Assembly: GCF_014698475.1 (NCBI RefSeq)
Contig: NZ_JACJTB010000047.1
Location: 1-51,405 of the forward strand
DNA from: Nostoc spongiaeforme FACHB-130
GTDB lineage: Bacteria > Cyanobacteriota > Cyanobacteriia > Cyanobacteriales > Nostocaceae
DNA: 51,405 nucleotides
Direction of reading: 5' to 3'
The position numbers and the translations under genes are program-made. The notes under the pieces were generated by a model. That model had not been told where the DNA came from and searched no databases. It saw nothing but the letters and a program-made list of their open reading frames with translations. Position 1 is the stretch's first letter; every line of letters starts with the position of its first letter. Shown here piece by piece: positions 1 through 7,979 of the stretch.

Positions 1-71
1 TTTACCAGCCTGGGGTCGCCGAATGTTTTCCCCTGAGACTCTTGTGCATGAATTAAAATTGGGTTTTCCAT
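1..71 (-). CDS. 5' end of an unidentified protein, cut by the window edge
   Basis: Reading leftward from 71 there is an ATG and an open frame of 23 codons (begins MENPILIHAQESQGK) that runs off the window. A purine-rich AGGAG lies about 9 bases upstream of the ATG, which is good ribosome-binding spacing. Too little is visible to assign a family. It is divergent from the flavoprotein gene at 753. Support rests only on the RBS plus open frame. Confidence 0.5.
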   Translation of the reverse strand, partial: MENPILIHAQESQGKTFGDPRLV

Positions 72-752
72 CTGTTTTTTCTCCTCACTTTCCTTGTCTT
101 ACTAATAGACATCTATTTATGTGTACAACTTAATTTAACTGGTCTGTTATGCCTGAAACCCTTGCAGCTACCACTTGTGTGTACACCGTAGGCAAGCGGG
201 GAGGGGAGCGTTTGCGTAAGCAAATGCGGGGTGGGGTTCCGACTGTATGCTTATGCAGATGGTCGAAAGCTGGCGATAAAAGAAGGTAAGCTGGCTAAAT
301 TTGGGGTTCGTGTCCCAGAAGAAAGTGAGTATCCAACGGTTTGTCCTTTTTCAGTCGATTAAATTCTCGATGAGGATTTCTACGGGTTGTAATTGCTTGA
401 GTAAATCAGTTTAGCAGATTTGATTAACAAACAGACTTCACAAAAGCGACAACCAAAATGGGCGGTTAGAAACCGCTTCTACACAGACAAAACCCACCTC
501 CGTGGGTTTCAAACCATGATTTTTTGTTAGTCCCCGCAAATAAAAGATGCGTAGGCGCAGCCCGTCGTAGACATCGCTAGATATCTGCAATTAATTTTTT
601 TATCTTCTTCATAAGAAATGCTGAAAATTTAATCAACTAAACTAAGCTTTAATTTAAATGGTTACTCTTTTGCTGCAATTGTGGACTCATGTGTAGCAAT
701 TGCTGTTTAAGCCATAATAAATGCTTAAAAATAAACAAGTTATTCAAAAATT
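72..752. other. Repeat-rich intergenic region upstream of the flavoprotein gene
   Basis: No complete gene was found. The stretch holds several elements of the kind scattered through Nostocales genomes: a GTGTGTACACCGTA motif at 177-190, a GC-rich element near 195-240 containing the palindrome TTTGCGTAAGCAAA, a double hairpin at 462-514, and a GCGTAGGCGCAGCCCG-type element near 549-578. An open frame at 246-362 (YAYADGRKLAIKEGKLAKFG..., stop at 360-362) has no start codon or RBS of its own and may be the tail of a decayed gene. The last ~150 bases are AT-rich and should hold the promoter for the gene at 753. Confidence 0.5.
462..514. repeat. Dispersed double-hairpin repeat
   Basis: GCGGTT-AGA-AACCGC (462-476) is followed by a second perfect hairpin, AAACCCAC-CTCC-GTGGGTTT (490-509). 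This GAAACCGCTTCTACA / AAACCCACC...GTGGGTTT layout resembles short palindromic repeats dispersed in Nostoc-type genomes. It is not followed by a T-run, so it is probably a repeat rather than a terminator. Confidence 0.6.
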
Positions 753-2465
753 ATGCCAGATACTAAACCGCGTGACGTGCAGATACTACCAATTGCGACC
801 GATACAACTGTAATGCGATCGCGCAGTTGGGCAAGGTTAAGATTTGAAATAGAATATGCTCTAGCTAAAGGGACTACGGCTAACTCTTATTTGATTCAAG
901 CAGATAAAATCGCTTTGATTGACCCCCCTGGGGAGACTTTTACGCAAATTTATCTGGATGCGTTGCAACAGCGTATTGATGTGACAGCAATTGATTATGT
1001 CATTCTCGGTCACGTCAACCCTAACCGCGCCGCCACTTTAAAAGCTTTATTAGAAATTGCACCCCAAATTACCTTTGTTTGTTCTAACCCAGGGGCGATA
1101 AATTTACGTGGTGCTTTAGAAAATCCCGATTTACCAATTATGGTGATGCGGGGGGAAGAAACTCTGGATTTGGGTAAGGGACATAACCTGCAATTCATTC
1201 CTACACCCAATCCCCGTTACGCTGATGAACTCTGCACCTACGACCCCCAAACCGAAATTCTCTACACAGATAAGTTATTTGGGGCGCATATCTGCGGCGA
1301 CCAAGTTTTAGATGAAGGCTGGGAAATTATCAACGAAGACCGCCGTTATTATTATGACTGCCTCATGGCTCCCCATGCGCGGCAGGTGGAAACAGCACTA
1401 GAAAAACTCGCGGATTTTCCAGCACGTTTGTATGGTACAGGACACGGGCCTTTAGTACGTTACGGCTTAATTGAGCTAACCAAAGCTTATCGTCAATGGA
1501 GTCAACAGCAAACCTCGGCTGACTTGACAGTGGCGTTAATTTATGCCTCAGCGTATGGAAATACTGCCACCTTAGCCCAAGCGATCGCCCGTGGCATTAC
1601 AAAAGCTGGTGTGGCGGTAGAATCAATTAACTGCGAATTTACTGAACCAGAAGAAATCCGCGCGGCTGTGGAAAAGTCGGCTGGTTTTGTCATGGGTTCG
1701 CCAACCCTCGGCGGTCACGCACCAACACCTGTACAAACAGCTTTAGGGATTGTTCTCTCCACCGGAACAAACAATAAACTGGCGGGTGTCTTTGGTTCCT
1801 TTGGTTGGAGTGGTGAAGCCGTCGATTTAATTGAAAGCCGACTCAAAGATGCTGGCTATCGCTTTGGGTTTGATACCATCCGCGTCAAGTTTAAACCTGA
1901 TGATGCGACTCTGCAATTGTGTGAAGAAGCCGGAACCGATTTTGCCCAAGCACTGAAGAAAGCGAAAAAAGTACGGACTCAAAGTGTCCCCGCGACCAAT
2001 GTCGAACAAGCAGTAGGACGCATCGTTGGTTCCTTGTGCGTGCTGACAGCCAAGCAAGAAGATAGAGCCAGTGCTATGTTAGCCTCATGGGTAGCCCAAG
2101 CCAGTTTTAATCCACCAGGGTTAACTATTGCTGTTGCTAAAGAACGGGCAGTAGAACCACTGACCCACTCAGGTAACGAATTTGTCCTGAATATTCTTAA
2201 GGAGGGCAGTCACATAGGGTTGATGAAACATTTCCTCAAACCCTTCGGCCCTGGTGAAGACCGATTTGCTGGTGTCGCCACTGAAGAAAGTACAAACGGT
2301 TCCCCTATTTTGGCAGATGCTTTAGCCTACTTGGAGTGTAAAGTGCAGAACCGTATGGAATCGGGAGACCACTGGTTAGTTTATGCCACCGTGGAGGATG
2401 GTAAGGTATTAAATCAAGATGGTGTGACGGCTGTGCATCATCGTAAGTCGGCTACGCATTATTAA
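753..2465 (+). CDS. flv1: Diflavin flavodiiron protein, Flv1/Flv2-type
   Basis: Cytosolic NAD(P)H-dependent electron sink; in cyanobacteria Flv1 works with Flv3 to reduce O2 to water downstream of photosystem I. The 570 residues show the three cyanobacterial domains: metallo-beta-lactamase-like (about 30-240), flavodoxin-like FMN domain (about 255-395, near SAYGNTATLAQ) and a C-terminal flavin-reductase domain (about 415-565). Of the canonical di-iron ligands only His87, Asp173 (YTDKLFGAH) and His231 (GTGHGP) remain. The Glu, Asp and His of HxExDH are Asn89, Asn91 and Arg92, and the TPxxH histidine is Arg155. Loss of ligands is known for the Flv1/Flv2 branch and distinguishes it from Flv3/Flv4. 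No flv3 or flv4 partner is adjacent in view. Whether this is the vegetative (A) or heterocyst (B) paralogue, or Flv2, cannot be settled by eye. Confidence 0.9.
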   Translation: MPDTKPRDVQILPIATDTTVMRSRSWARLRFEIEYALAKGTTANSYLIQADKIALIDPPGETFTQIYLDALQQRIDVTAIDYVILGHVNPNRAATLKALLEIAPQITFVCSNPGAINLRGALENPDLPIMVMRGEETLDLGKGHNLQFIPTPNPRYADELCTYDPQTEILYTDKLFGAHICGDQVLDEGWEIINEDRRYYYDCLMAPHARQVETALEKLADFPARLYGTGHGPLVRYGLIELTKAYRQWSQQQTSADLTVALIYASAYGNTATLAQAIARGITKAGVAVESINCEFTEPEEIRAAVEKSAGFVMGSPTLGGHAPTPVQTALGIVLSTGTNNKLAGVFGSFGWSGEAVDLIESRLKDAGYRFGFDTIRVKFKPDDATLQLCEEAGTDFAQALKKAKKVRTQSVPATNVEQAVGRIVGSLCVLTAKQEDRASAMLASWVAQASFNPPGLTIAVAKERAVEPLTHSGNEFVLNILKEGSHIGLMKHFLKPFGPGEDRFAGVATEESTNGSPILADALAYLECKVQNRMESGDHWLVYATVEDGKVLNQDGVTAVHHRKSATHY

Positions 2466-2517
2466 GTGCTGAGTGCTGAGTTAAAAGTGTTGAGTGTTTC
2501 TTACTCAGCACTTTTTT
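2464..2517 (+). terminator. Probable terminator after the flavoprotein gene
   Basis: Inverted repeat AGTGCTGAGT (2472-2481, with a second copy at 2465-2474) and ACTCAGCACT (2503-2512), followed at once by TTTTTT. The GTGCTGA heptamer is itself a tandem-repeat unit, so the terminator appears to be built from STRR-type DNA. Confidence 0.6.
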
Positions 2518-2580
2518 AGTAAGAATGACATGGGTAAACTTCATCACATCGAGTATAAAGAGTGATTACGATTTACTTTT

Positions 2581-3501
2581 GTGATGTTGGGGTGGTCTGT
2601 GTTCAAATTTCTCACTAAACTCGACTATTTATTAAAAGAAACCTTTTTAGGATTATTGCGTGGTGGCTGGATGAATTGGGCAGCCGTTAGCACTGTGGCT
2701 GTATTATTATTTTTGTTCGGCTTGAGTTTGCAAACTTCTTGGCAAGTAGAAAAACTCCTCAATCAATTCGGTAGCCAATTAGAAGTTTCAGTATATTTAG
2801 AACCAGGAGTAGAAGCCAAAAGCATCGAACATTTAGTCGTGAAAATGCCGGAAGTGGTTTCGATGCAAAGCATTTCTAAAGAAGAAGCTTGGCCAAAATT
2901 AGTCAAGGATTTGGGAATTGCAGATATTGATGGTGCGACTCAGCAGCTAGGGGAAAATCCTTTAGTGGATGAGATGAAAGTCAAAGCGCGTAACTCTCAA
3001 GCTGTACCAGTTTTAGCTACAAGTCTGGCTAAATTACGGGGAGTTGAGACCGTTGAGTATGTCGATGAAGCTGTAAAACGCATCGCTCAGTTGCATCGAG
3101 GTTTAAACTGGTTTACTGTGACAATTACCAGTATTTTGACTTTAACTGCGATCGCTGTTACTACTACCACCATTCGCCTCATTGTGCTGGCGCGAAAGCG
3201 GGAAATTGAAATTATGCAGCTAGTCGGCGCAACTTCCGCCTGGATTTACCTACCGTTTATTTTACAAGGAATTTCCTTTGGTTTAGTTGGTGGTGCGATC
3301 GCTTGGAGTTTTATTTCCGTCATCGAACAATTTTTAGGCAAATTACTCGCTAATCAACCAGAGTTTATCCAATTCCTTGCCAATGGTTTGCAACTTGCAC
3401 CCACACAAATCTTATTATTACCTCTGATTCTCTTAAGTTTCGGTGCAACGGTAGGATTAATAGGAAGCTTATTTGCTGTACATCGATTTGCTAAGGCTTA
3501 G
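2581..3501 (+). CDS. ftsX: Cell division protein FtsX (ABC-transporter-like permease)
   Basis: Inner-membrane partner of the ATPase FtsE, linking the divisome to peptidoglycan hydrolases. The 306 residues have the FtsX layout: a transmembrane helix near 30-52 (AAVSTVAVLLFLFGLSL), a periplasmic domain of about 110 residues, then three hydrophobic segments near 178-200, 220-245 and 275-300, with the family signature AVTTTTIRLIVLARKREIEI. Start is uncertain: GTG 2581, ATG 2584 and GTG 2599 (MFKFLTKLDYLL) are all in frame, and 2599 gives an N terminus more like other cyanobacterial FtsX. No ftsE is adjacent, common in cyanobacteria. Confidence 0.9.
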   Translation: MMLGWSVFKFLTKLDYLLKETFLGLLRGGWMNWAAVSTVAVLLFLFGLSLQTSWQVEKLLNQFGSQLEVSVYLEPGVEAKSIEHLVVKMPEVVSMQSISKEEAWPKLVKDLGIADIDGATQQLGENPLVDEMKVKARNSQAVPVLATSLAKLRGVETVEYVDEAVKRIAQLHRGLNWFTVTITSILTLTAIAVTTTTIRLIVLARKREIEIMQLVGATSAWIYLPFILQGISFGLVGGAIAWSFISVIEQFLGKLLANQPEFIQFLANGLQLAPTQILLLPLILLSFGATVGLIGSLFAVHRFAKA

Positions 3502-3529
3502 TCTCTTGTCAAAAGTTCTCTATTATATT

Positions 3530-3568
3530 AATCAAATGACAAATGACCAATGACCAAGGACAAATAAC
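3530..3568. repeat. Heptamer-type tandem repeat (TGACAAA/TGACCAA units)
   Basis: Degenerate 7-base units (AATGACAAATGACCAATGACCA...) run up to the start of the next gene. The same unit family recurs at 6715-6840, 39000-39062 and 42030-42090. STRR-like heptamers are characteristic of heterocystous cyanobacteria. Confidence 0.6.
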
Positions 3569-4378
3569 ATGACATCTCAATGGGAATATTTATTAAAAAA
3601 TCTTGGTGAATGGCAAGGTTCATTCACCAGATTTTCACCTCAAGGTGTGCTGTTGAACGATGTTAAAAGCGTAGTTTCTTTAGAAGGGTTGAATGATAAT
3701 AAAACTATTCACCAAGTTGTTAGCCGCGAAGGTCAAGAAGATTTAGTTTTAGAATACAGTTCACTATCTAAAGCAACACTTTTTTTTGAAAATGGTGCAT
3801 TTTCACAAGGTTCAATTCAGTTAGCACCATTTACCGAATTTGGTGCAGAACTAAGTTTAATTTATGAAAATCGCCGCGTACGTTTAGTGCAGTTATTTGA
3901 TAAAAACGGTCAACTTGATAAAATAACTTTAATCCGAGAACATTTAGCCGGAACCGAACCAGTAGAACATCCTCCCTTAACGGTCAATGATTTATTGGGA
4001 GAATGGCACGGTGAAGCAATTACAGTATATCCTGACTGGCGATCGCCAGATACTTTCTCTTCAACGTTAAAATTACATTTAGATGATACTGGACGTTTAG
4101 TGCAGAGTTTAACTTTTGGCGAAAGAACTATCACTTCAACAGCGACTATTAAAGATTCAATCATTCACTTTGACCAAGACCCACAAAAGCAAGTACAAAT
4201 TTTATTATTACCTAACGGTGCTTCTGCAACATCGCCCTTGCAAGTAAAATTACGTCAACCCTTATTTTTAGAAGTTGGTTGGTTAATTCAGCCTAACTTA
4301 CGCCAGCGCATGGTTCGCAGCTATAACGATAAAGGTGAATGGGTTAGTCTTACATTGGTAACTGAACAAAAGGTGTAG
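3569..4378 (+). CDS. DUF3598 family protein (calycin-like)
   Basis: 269 residues that match the cyanobacterial/plastid DUF3598 family as I know it: N-terminal WEYLLKNLGEWQGSFTRFSPQG and a second similar unit near residue 143 (LLGEWHGEAITVYPDW). This suggests two lipocalin-like beta-barrel halves, each opened by a GEWxGxxxxxxP motif. No signal peptide or membrane segment. Function is unknown; a small-molecule-binding or chromophore-lyase-like role has been inferred for the fold only. It stands alone after ftsX on the same strand, with a tandem-repeat spacer between. Confidence 0.8.
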   Translation: MTSQWEYLLKNLGEWQGSFTRFSPQGVLLNDVKSVVSLEGLNDNKTIHQVVSREGQEDLVLEYSSLSKATLFFENGAFSQGSIQLAPFTEFGAELSLIYENRRVRLVQLFDKNGQLDKITLIREHLAGTEPVEHPPLTVNDLLGEWHGEAITVYPDWRSPDTFSSTLKLHLDDTGRLVQSLTFGERTITSTATIKDSIIHFDQDPQKQVQILLLPNGASATSPLQVKLRQPLFLEVGWLIQPNLRQRMVRSYNDKGEWVSLTLVTEQKV

Positions 4379-4400
4379 AAGAATTTGTTTACCATTCCTA

Positions 4401-4898
4401 CTACGAAAAATAATTATGAATTGCCCTTTGCGATCCCACTAAATGAGCGCCCCAATGAATTTCAAAATGAAAACGCCATTCCCATACTGCTTCCATAAGA
4501 TAACTATGCTCGTAAAGTATAAGACCTCGTTTGAGGTCTTGATAAATATCATTTAAATCATCGATAAGACTGTTAGTTACAGGTTGATTATCTTCTATAT
4601 TTAGTGGTTCAAACACATCCCAATAATTATCAATAGGTAATATCTGAAACCGCTTATAAACACTACTTAATTTGTAAGATGAGCGAATATCGTCTACTTC
4701 TTTGCCACAATTAATATCGGACAAATCAATTTCAAGTAAATCAATTATACCTAAATGAAGTTCAGCTAAAAGTTTTCGAGCCGTTACCATTTCTTGCTCT
4801 GGATCGCTGCTAGAAGCTTCTGCCCAATCACAATACTTACGAACAGTATCAGCAAATTTTTGAATTTTTGTTTTTGTATATAAATTAGACAGTTCCAT
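4401..4898 (-). CDS. DUF5063-like protein
   Basis: 165 residues, acidic, no membrane segment. The N-terminal part (KIQKFADTVRKYCDWAEA, then MVTARKLLAELHLGIIDL) and the later stretch NYWDVFEPL resemble the DUF5063 family of bacterial proteins of unknown function, which are mostly helical. The C terminus ends in EWRFHFEIHWGAHLVGSQRAIHNYFS, with an aromatic/His-rich FHFEIHWGAH motif also seen in related proteins. Convergent with the DUF3598 gene (22-base gap). No function is proposed. Confidence 0.6.
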   Translation of the reverse strand: MELSNLYTKTKIQKFADTVRKYCDWAEASSSDPEQEMVTARKLLAELHLGIIDLLEIDLSDINCGKEVDDIRSSYKLSSVYKRFQILPIDNYWDVFEPLNIEDNQPVTNSLIDDLNDIYQDLKRGLILYEHSYLMEAVWEWRFHFEIHWGAHLVGSQRAIHNYFS

Positions 4899-5098
4899 AA
4901 AAGAATTTTTGCCTATTATAGGAATCCTAAATTATTTATGAAATTCTCTTTCTTCTCTTTCTTCTCTTTCTTTGTGTCCTTTGCGTCCTTTGCGGTTCGT
5001 TAAAAAGAATATTTTTTACAACTCAGATAGGATTGCTATAACAATAACTCAATTGACAGGAATGCTCCACCTTAAATCAATCTTGTAAATGAATGCTA
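4899..5098. repeat. Spacer with CTTTGCGTCC repeat and TTCTCTTTC tract
   Basis: Contains a TTCTCTTTCTTC-type tract and a CCTTTGCGTCCTTTGCGGTTCG element at about 4977-5000. The latter belongs to the same dispersed family seen at 12904-12933, 15695-15725, 16610-16650, 18205-18240 and 21243-21272. No gene seen. Confidence 0.55.
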
Positions 5099-5644
5099 TC
5101 AATCAAAAGAATAGCCAGCAAAGAAAATTTCACTCGGCTGGTTGTCTGCATAAACAATGATATATCTTGCTGTACCTCTATCAATACTGTGCCAAAATTG
5201 ATTTCTGCCATTAGGATTTGTGTTACCAAGAAGCACTGACTCTATCATTTCATGAGTGGGTTGCTCAGTTCCAAATAAAGTCATAAGTTCTGCTGGAGGT
5301 AGTAGAAAAGCAGTGTTAAAAACTTCGCCAAGTATTTGATAAAATTCTTCTCCACCTCGTAACGCTTTTTTAAACTCATCTCTTGATAGTGGACATGGCC
5401 TATCATCAACTCGAAGAATATCAAGAATTGAACGTGTGCCATCTGCCTCAGAGGCTTCTAGTGCTGCTTCAATGGAGATATGCTGCGCTCCAGGAGCAGG
5501 AGAATTTTCTGTAATCGGAAAATCAAGCAATGGTATTGCAGGATTATATCTACCTGCTTGAAATTCTCTTTGGCGGAGCTTCTGTAATGCTGCATTCAGA
5601 TCAGGTTGATAATTTGTGTAGTACCAGTAAACTTCTGCACCCAT
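5099..5644 (-). CDS. Conserved hypothetical protein (MGAEVYWYYTNYQPDLNAAL family)
   Basis: 181 residues, soluble, acidic. The N terminus has an aromatic strand (VYWYYTNY) followed by DLNAALQKLRQREFQAGRYNP, a pattern I associate with a poorly described family of hypothetical proteins also found in actinobacteria. The C terminus (TARYIIVYADNQPSEIFFAGYSFD) looks like two final beta strands. The fold may be a small alpha/beta domain. No catalytic motif is evident. It is co-directional with aat downstream in the reverse direction, but the spacing and lack of shared function argue against a dedicated operon. The function is unknown. Confidence 0.65.
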   Translation of the reverse strand: MGAEVYWYYTNYQPDLNAALQKLRQREFQAGRYNPAIPLLDFPITENSPAPGAQHISIEAALEASEADGTRSILDILRVDDRPCPLSRDEFKKALRGGEEFYQILGEVFNTAFLLPPAELMTLFGTEQPTHEMIESVLLGNTNPNGRNQFWHSIDRGTARYIIVYADNQPSEIFFAGYSFD

Positions 5645-5694
5645 AAAAATTGGTCGCTAAATTTCAGGAATGAGCAACATCATGCCCTACATTC

Positions 5695-6270
5695 TTACAC
5701 CAAAGAACAGGGACGCTGCAACGCTTTATGAAGTAAAGTTTGATATTCTTCATCGCCAATACCGTAAGCACCAAAGCGTTCTAAATGCGGGTTCATCATT
5801 TGAGCGTCAAACAGGACAAATTGTTTTTGACGCAATCTTTCCACTAATTTGACCATTGCTACTTTTGAGCCTTCGGGGATGCGGTAAAACATCGATTCAC
5901 CGATGAAAGCACCGCCAATTATTATTCCTAAAATACCGCCTGCGAGTTCATCACCTTGCCAAGTTTCAAAACTGTGAGCAAAACCTGTTTTATGCAGTAA
6001 AAAGTAAATTTCTTTTAATTCATCTGATATCCAGGTTGTTTCTCGGTTCGCACATCCATCAACAACAGCCGGAAAATCGCGGTTAATTGCCACTGTAAAC
6101 CGTTCTTGATTCAAAACACGCTGCAACGACTTAGGATAGCGGAATCGCTGATCTAGAGGAATCAAAGTCCGATCGCGGCTACCATACCAACCCAAGCCAT
6201 GAGCGTCATCAGCCATGAGAAAATAACCTTGGGCATATCCTTGAATAATTGCAGCGATATCATATTGCAT
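5695..6270 (-). CDS. aat: Leucyl/phenylalanyl-tRNA-protein transferase
   Basis: Transfers Leu or Phe from aminoacyl-tRNA to the N terminus of proteins with basic N-terminal residues, marking them for ClpAP/ClpS-type degradation (the N-end rule). 191 residues, typical of the short cyanobacterial form. Recognisable blocks: [76 protein letters not shown] (the GNAT-like core) and [15 protein letters not shown]. Start ATG at 6270 matches the family's [12 protein letters not shown]. Divergent from the gene at 6378; they share a 107-base promoter region containing a GCGATCGC site. Confidence 0.95.
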   Translation of the reverse strand: MQYDIAAIIQGYAQGYFLMADDAHGLGWYGSRDRTLIPLDQRFRYPKSLQRVLNQERFTVAINRDFPAVVDGCANRETTWISDELKEIYFLLHKTGFAHSFETWQGDELAGGILGIIIGGAFIGESMFYRIPEGSKVAMVKLVERLRQKQFVLFDAQMMNPHLERFGAYGIGDEEYQTLLHKALQRPCSLV

Positions 6271-6377
6271 AGATAGATCAAAATAAAATAAAAAAATTCA
6301 GAGGAACGCAATTTGATGCGATCGCCATCCTCTGCGCTCCTCTGGGATATATTTAGCATGACTCTGCATTTACCAAA

Positions 6378-6707
6378 ATGACACAACCAATCCCATCCAT
6401 TACCCTACCACCAGCTAACAACCCCCTCCTTGAAGGTGAGTGGTTACAAGAGCGTTTGTTGCGGTGGTTAGATGCAGAATTTATCCCTGAAGCAGTCAAC
6501 CAAACGATTGCTCAACGAGCCGCGCAAATTTATGTACGCCAACGTATGGAAGGAGAAAACGACTTGGGTTCTCTGGTAATTGCCATTGTCACAGAGATGC
6601 AAGGGTTTGATTTTTCCAAAAGCTTTTATGGAGAGTTTGCGATCGCTAACGCCGTCAGCGATCTACTCTTAGAAAGTCTGGGTATAGACCGTTGCTGTGG
6701 TCAATAA
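6378..6707 (+). CDS. Small conserved hypothetical protein
   Basis: 109 residues, acidic, no membrane segment or known motif. Sequence reads as a helical protein: LLEGEWLQERLLRWLDAEFIPEAVNQTIAQRAAQIYVRQRMEGENDLGSL, ending in DRCCGQ. I believe similar proteins occur in other filamentous cyanobacteria but cannot name a family. It lies head to head with aat and is followed by repeat DNA, so it is probably a single-gene transcript. The vicinal CysCys near the C terminus is the only unusual residue pair. Confidence 0.65.
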   Translation: MTQPIPSITLPPANNPLLEGEWLQERLLRWLDAEFIPEAVNQTIAQRAAQIYVRQRMEGENDLGSLVIAIVTEMQGFDFSKSFYGEFAIANAVSDLLLESLGIDRCCGQ

Positions 6708-6760
6708 TTTTGTCATTTGTCATTTGTCCTTTGTCCTTAGCAATAACCAATGACTAATGA

Positions 6761-6837
6761 CCCTTCGGGTTCGCCAGTTGCTCATGGGGGAAACCCCCAA
6801 GACCGCACTGGCTCACCAATGACCAATGACCAATGAC
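6761..6837. repeat. Palindromic repeat plus ACCAATG heptamer array
   Basis: GCCAGTTGC (6773-6781) pairs with GCACTGGC (6805-6812) around an inner GGGGG-AAA-CCCCC hairpin (6786-6798); this compound palindrome resembles a common dispersed Nostoc repeat. It is followed by three perfect tandem copies of ACCAATG (6815-6835). Confidence 0.65.
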
Positions 6838-7139
6838 TACCAACTAGACTTAACAACTCCAGGTAATAAACCTTCGTGCGCCCACTCCCGCAGAACGTTC
6901 CGAGACAGTCCAAAGTCACGGTAAACACCTCTAGGACGACCAGTTACCCAACAGCGATTGCGGCGACGGTTGGGCGCACTGTTCCGGGGTAGTTGTTGAA
7001 TTTTACGGTGAGCGTCCAGTTTCTCTTCTAAAGATTCTGCCTGTTTGAACTCTTCCATCAGAGTTTCCCGCTTTTCCGCATACTTTGCGACTAATTTGGC
7101 GCGTTTTTTCTCGCGCTCAATCATACTTTTCTTCGCCAT
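6837..7139 (-). CDS. rpsN: 30S ribosomal protein S14
   Basis: 100 residues, the long zinc-free bacterial/plastid S14 type; it lacks the CxxC-CxxC of short S14. Binds 16S rRNA in the head of the small subunit. Diagnostic blocks: [17 protein letters not shown] at the N terminus, [20 protein letters not shown], then [23 protein letters not shown] and a terminal KSSW. It stands apart from the main ribosomal protein operons, as is usual for rpsN in cyanobacteria. Confidence 0.98.
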   Translation of the reverse strand: MAKKSMIEREKKRAKLVAKYAEKRETLMEEFKQAESLEEKLDAHRKIQQLPRNSAPNRRRNRCWVTGRPRGVYRDFGLSRNVLREWAHEGLLPGVVKSSW

Positions 7140-7212
7140 ACATTCTAAATAAAGACAGCATTTTCCATTCTACAGTGTCAGAATCAATTCTAGGGATAGT
7201 TTTGATATTAAA

Positions 7213-7240
7213 GGGAACAGGGAACAGGGAACAGGGAACA
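7213..7240. repeat. Four tandem GGGAACA heptamers (STRR)
   Basis: Four perfect copies of GGGAACA followed by GGGGTTT. STRR-type heptamer repeat lying in the spacer between rpsN and the Uma2 gene. Confidence 0.8.
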
Positions 7241-7308
7241 GGGGTTTTACGAAGACTGTTACTCCGTCTCAGCGATCCTTCAGAATCACTGGCGGGTCTA
7301 GGAAACAG

Positions 7309-7929
7309 CTATGGCGTTATGTTACCTGCTTGAAAAATCTGTTGGGCGGTTAAAATCAGTTCTGGGAAGGTTGGAGACTGAATCAGCTCATCCCCTTGAA
7401 ACTTTTTAACTTGATACTCGCCTTCATCTAACGAGAAAATCAAAATAGTGGCTTGTTTCGGTTTCCCAATAAATTCTCTACCACCCAAAGCGGCGTAATC
7501 AACAAGCCAGTATTCTGGTATTCCTATTGCTTCGTACTCGCCACGTTTCTTAAAGTAATCATCCCGCCAATTCGTACTAACGACCTCAACAATTAAAGGC
7601 ACTGAGGCTCCGTAGATCACAGTAGATTGCTTTTGCCAAAGAGGTTCATTGATCAAGTTTTGCCGATTCAGCAATAGTATATCTGCTGAGTAAGCAGATT
7701 CATTTTCTGGTGGTTTTACTAGTGCTGTTTTCGGTCTAAAGTATGGCAGTTGTAAGCGTTCATACTCCACCACTAACTTAGTCACTAAAAAGCCTATAAC
7801 TTCTTCATGTCCTCCCAATGGCTGCGGCATTTTAATGATGACTCCATCATGCAATTCATAACGCCCATCTTCTGGTTTACATTGAGTAAATTCTGCAAAT
7901 GTGACTAGCTTGCGTTGGGCTTGAATCAT
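7309..7929 (-). CDS. Uma2 family (DUF820) putative endonuclease
   Basis: 206 residues. The Uma2 family has a PD-(D/E)XK-type restriction-endonuclease-like fold and is greatly expanded in cyanobacteria; true substrates are unknown. Visible family blocks: TFAEFTQCKPEDGRYELHDGVI, SADILLLNR (the active-site Asp strand), PLIVEVVSTNWRDDYFKKRGEYEAIGIPEYWLVD (Glu-x-Val, then the Lys-rich helix and the YW-VD strand). A purine-rich AAGGGAA lies just before ATG 7929. The neighbours rpsN and nth are unrelated. A second Uma2 gene is at 31537-32220. Confidence 0.9.
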   Translation of the reverse strand: MIQAQRKLVTFAEFTQCKPEDGRYELHDGVIIKMPQPLGGHEEVIGFLVTKLVVEYERLQLPYFRPKTALVKPPENESAYSADILLLNRQNLINEPLWQKQSTVIYGASVPLIVEVVSTNWRDDYFKKRGEYEAIGIPEYWLVDYAALGGREFIGKPKQATILIFSLDEGEYQVKKFQGDELIQSPTFPELILTAQQIFQAGNITP

Positions 7930-7979
7930 TTTCCCTTCTCTTGAGCATTAAGATATCAGTTTTTCAGTACTTATCCAAA

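Noticed and set aside
301-330. Possible tRNA T-arm (GGGTTCGTGTCCC)
   Set aside because: No acceptor or anticodon stem can be built around it.
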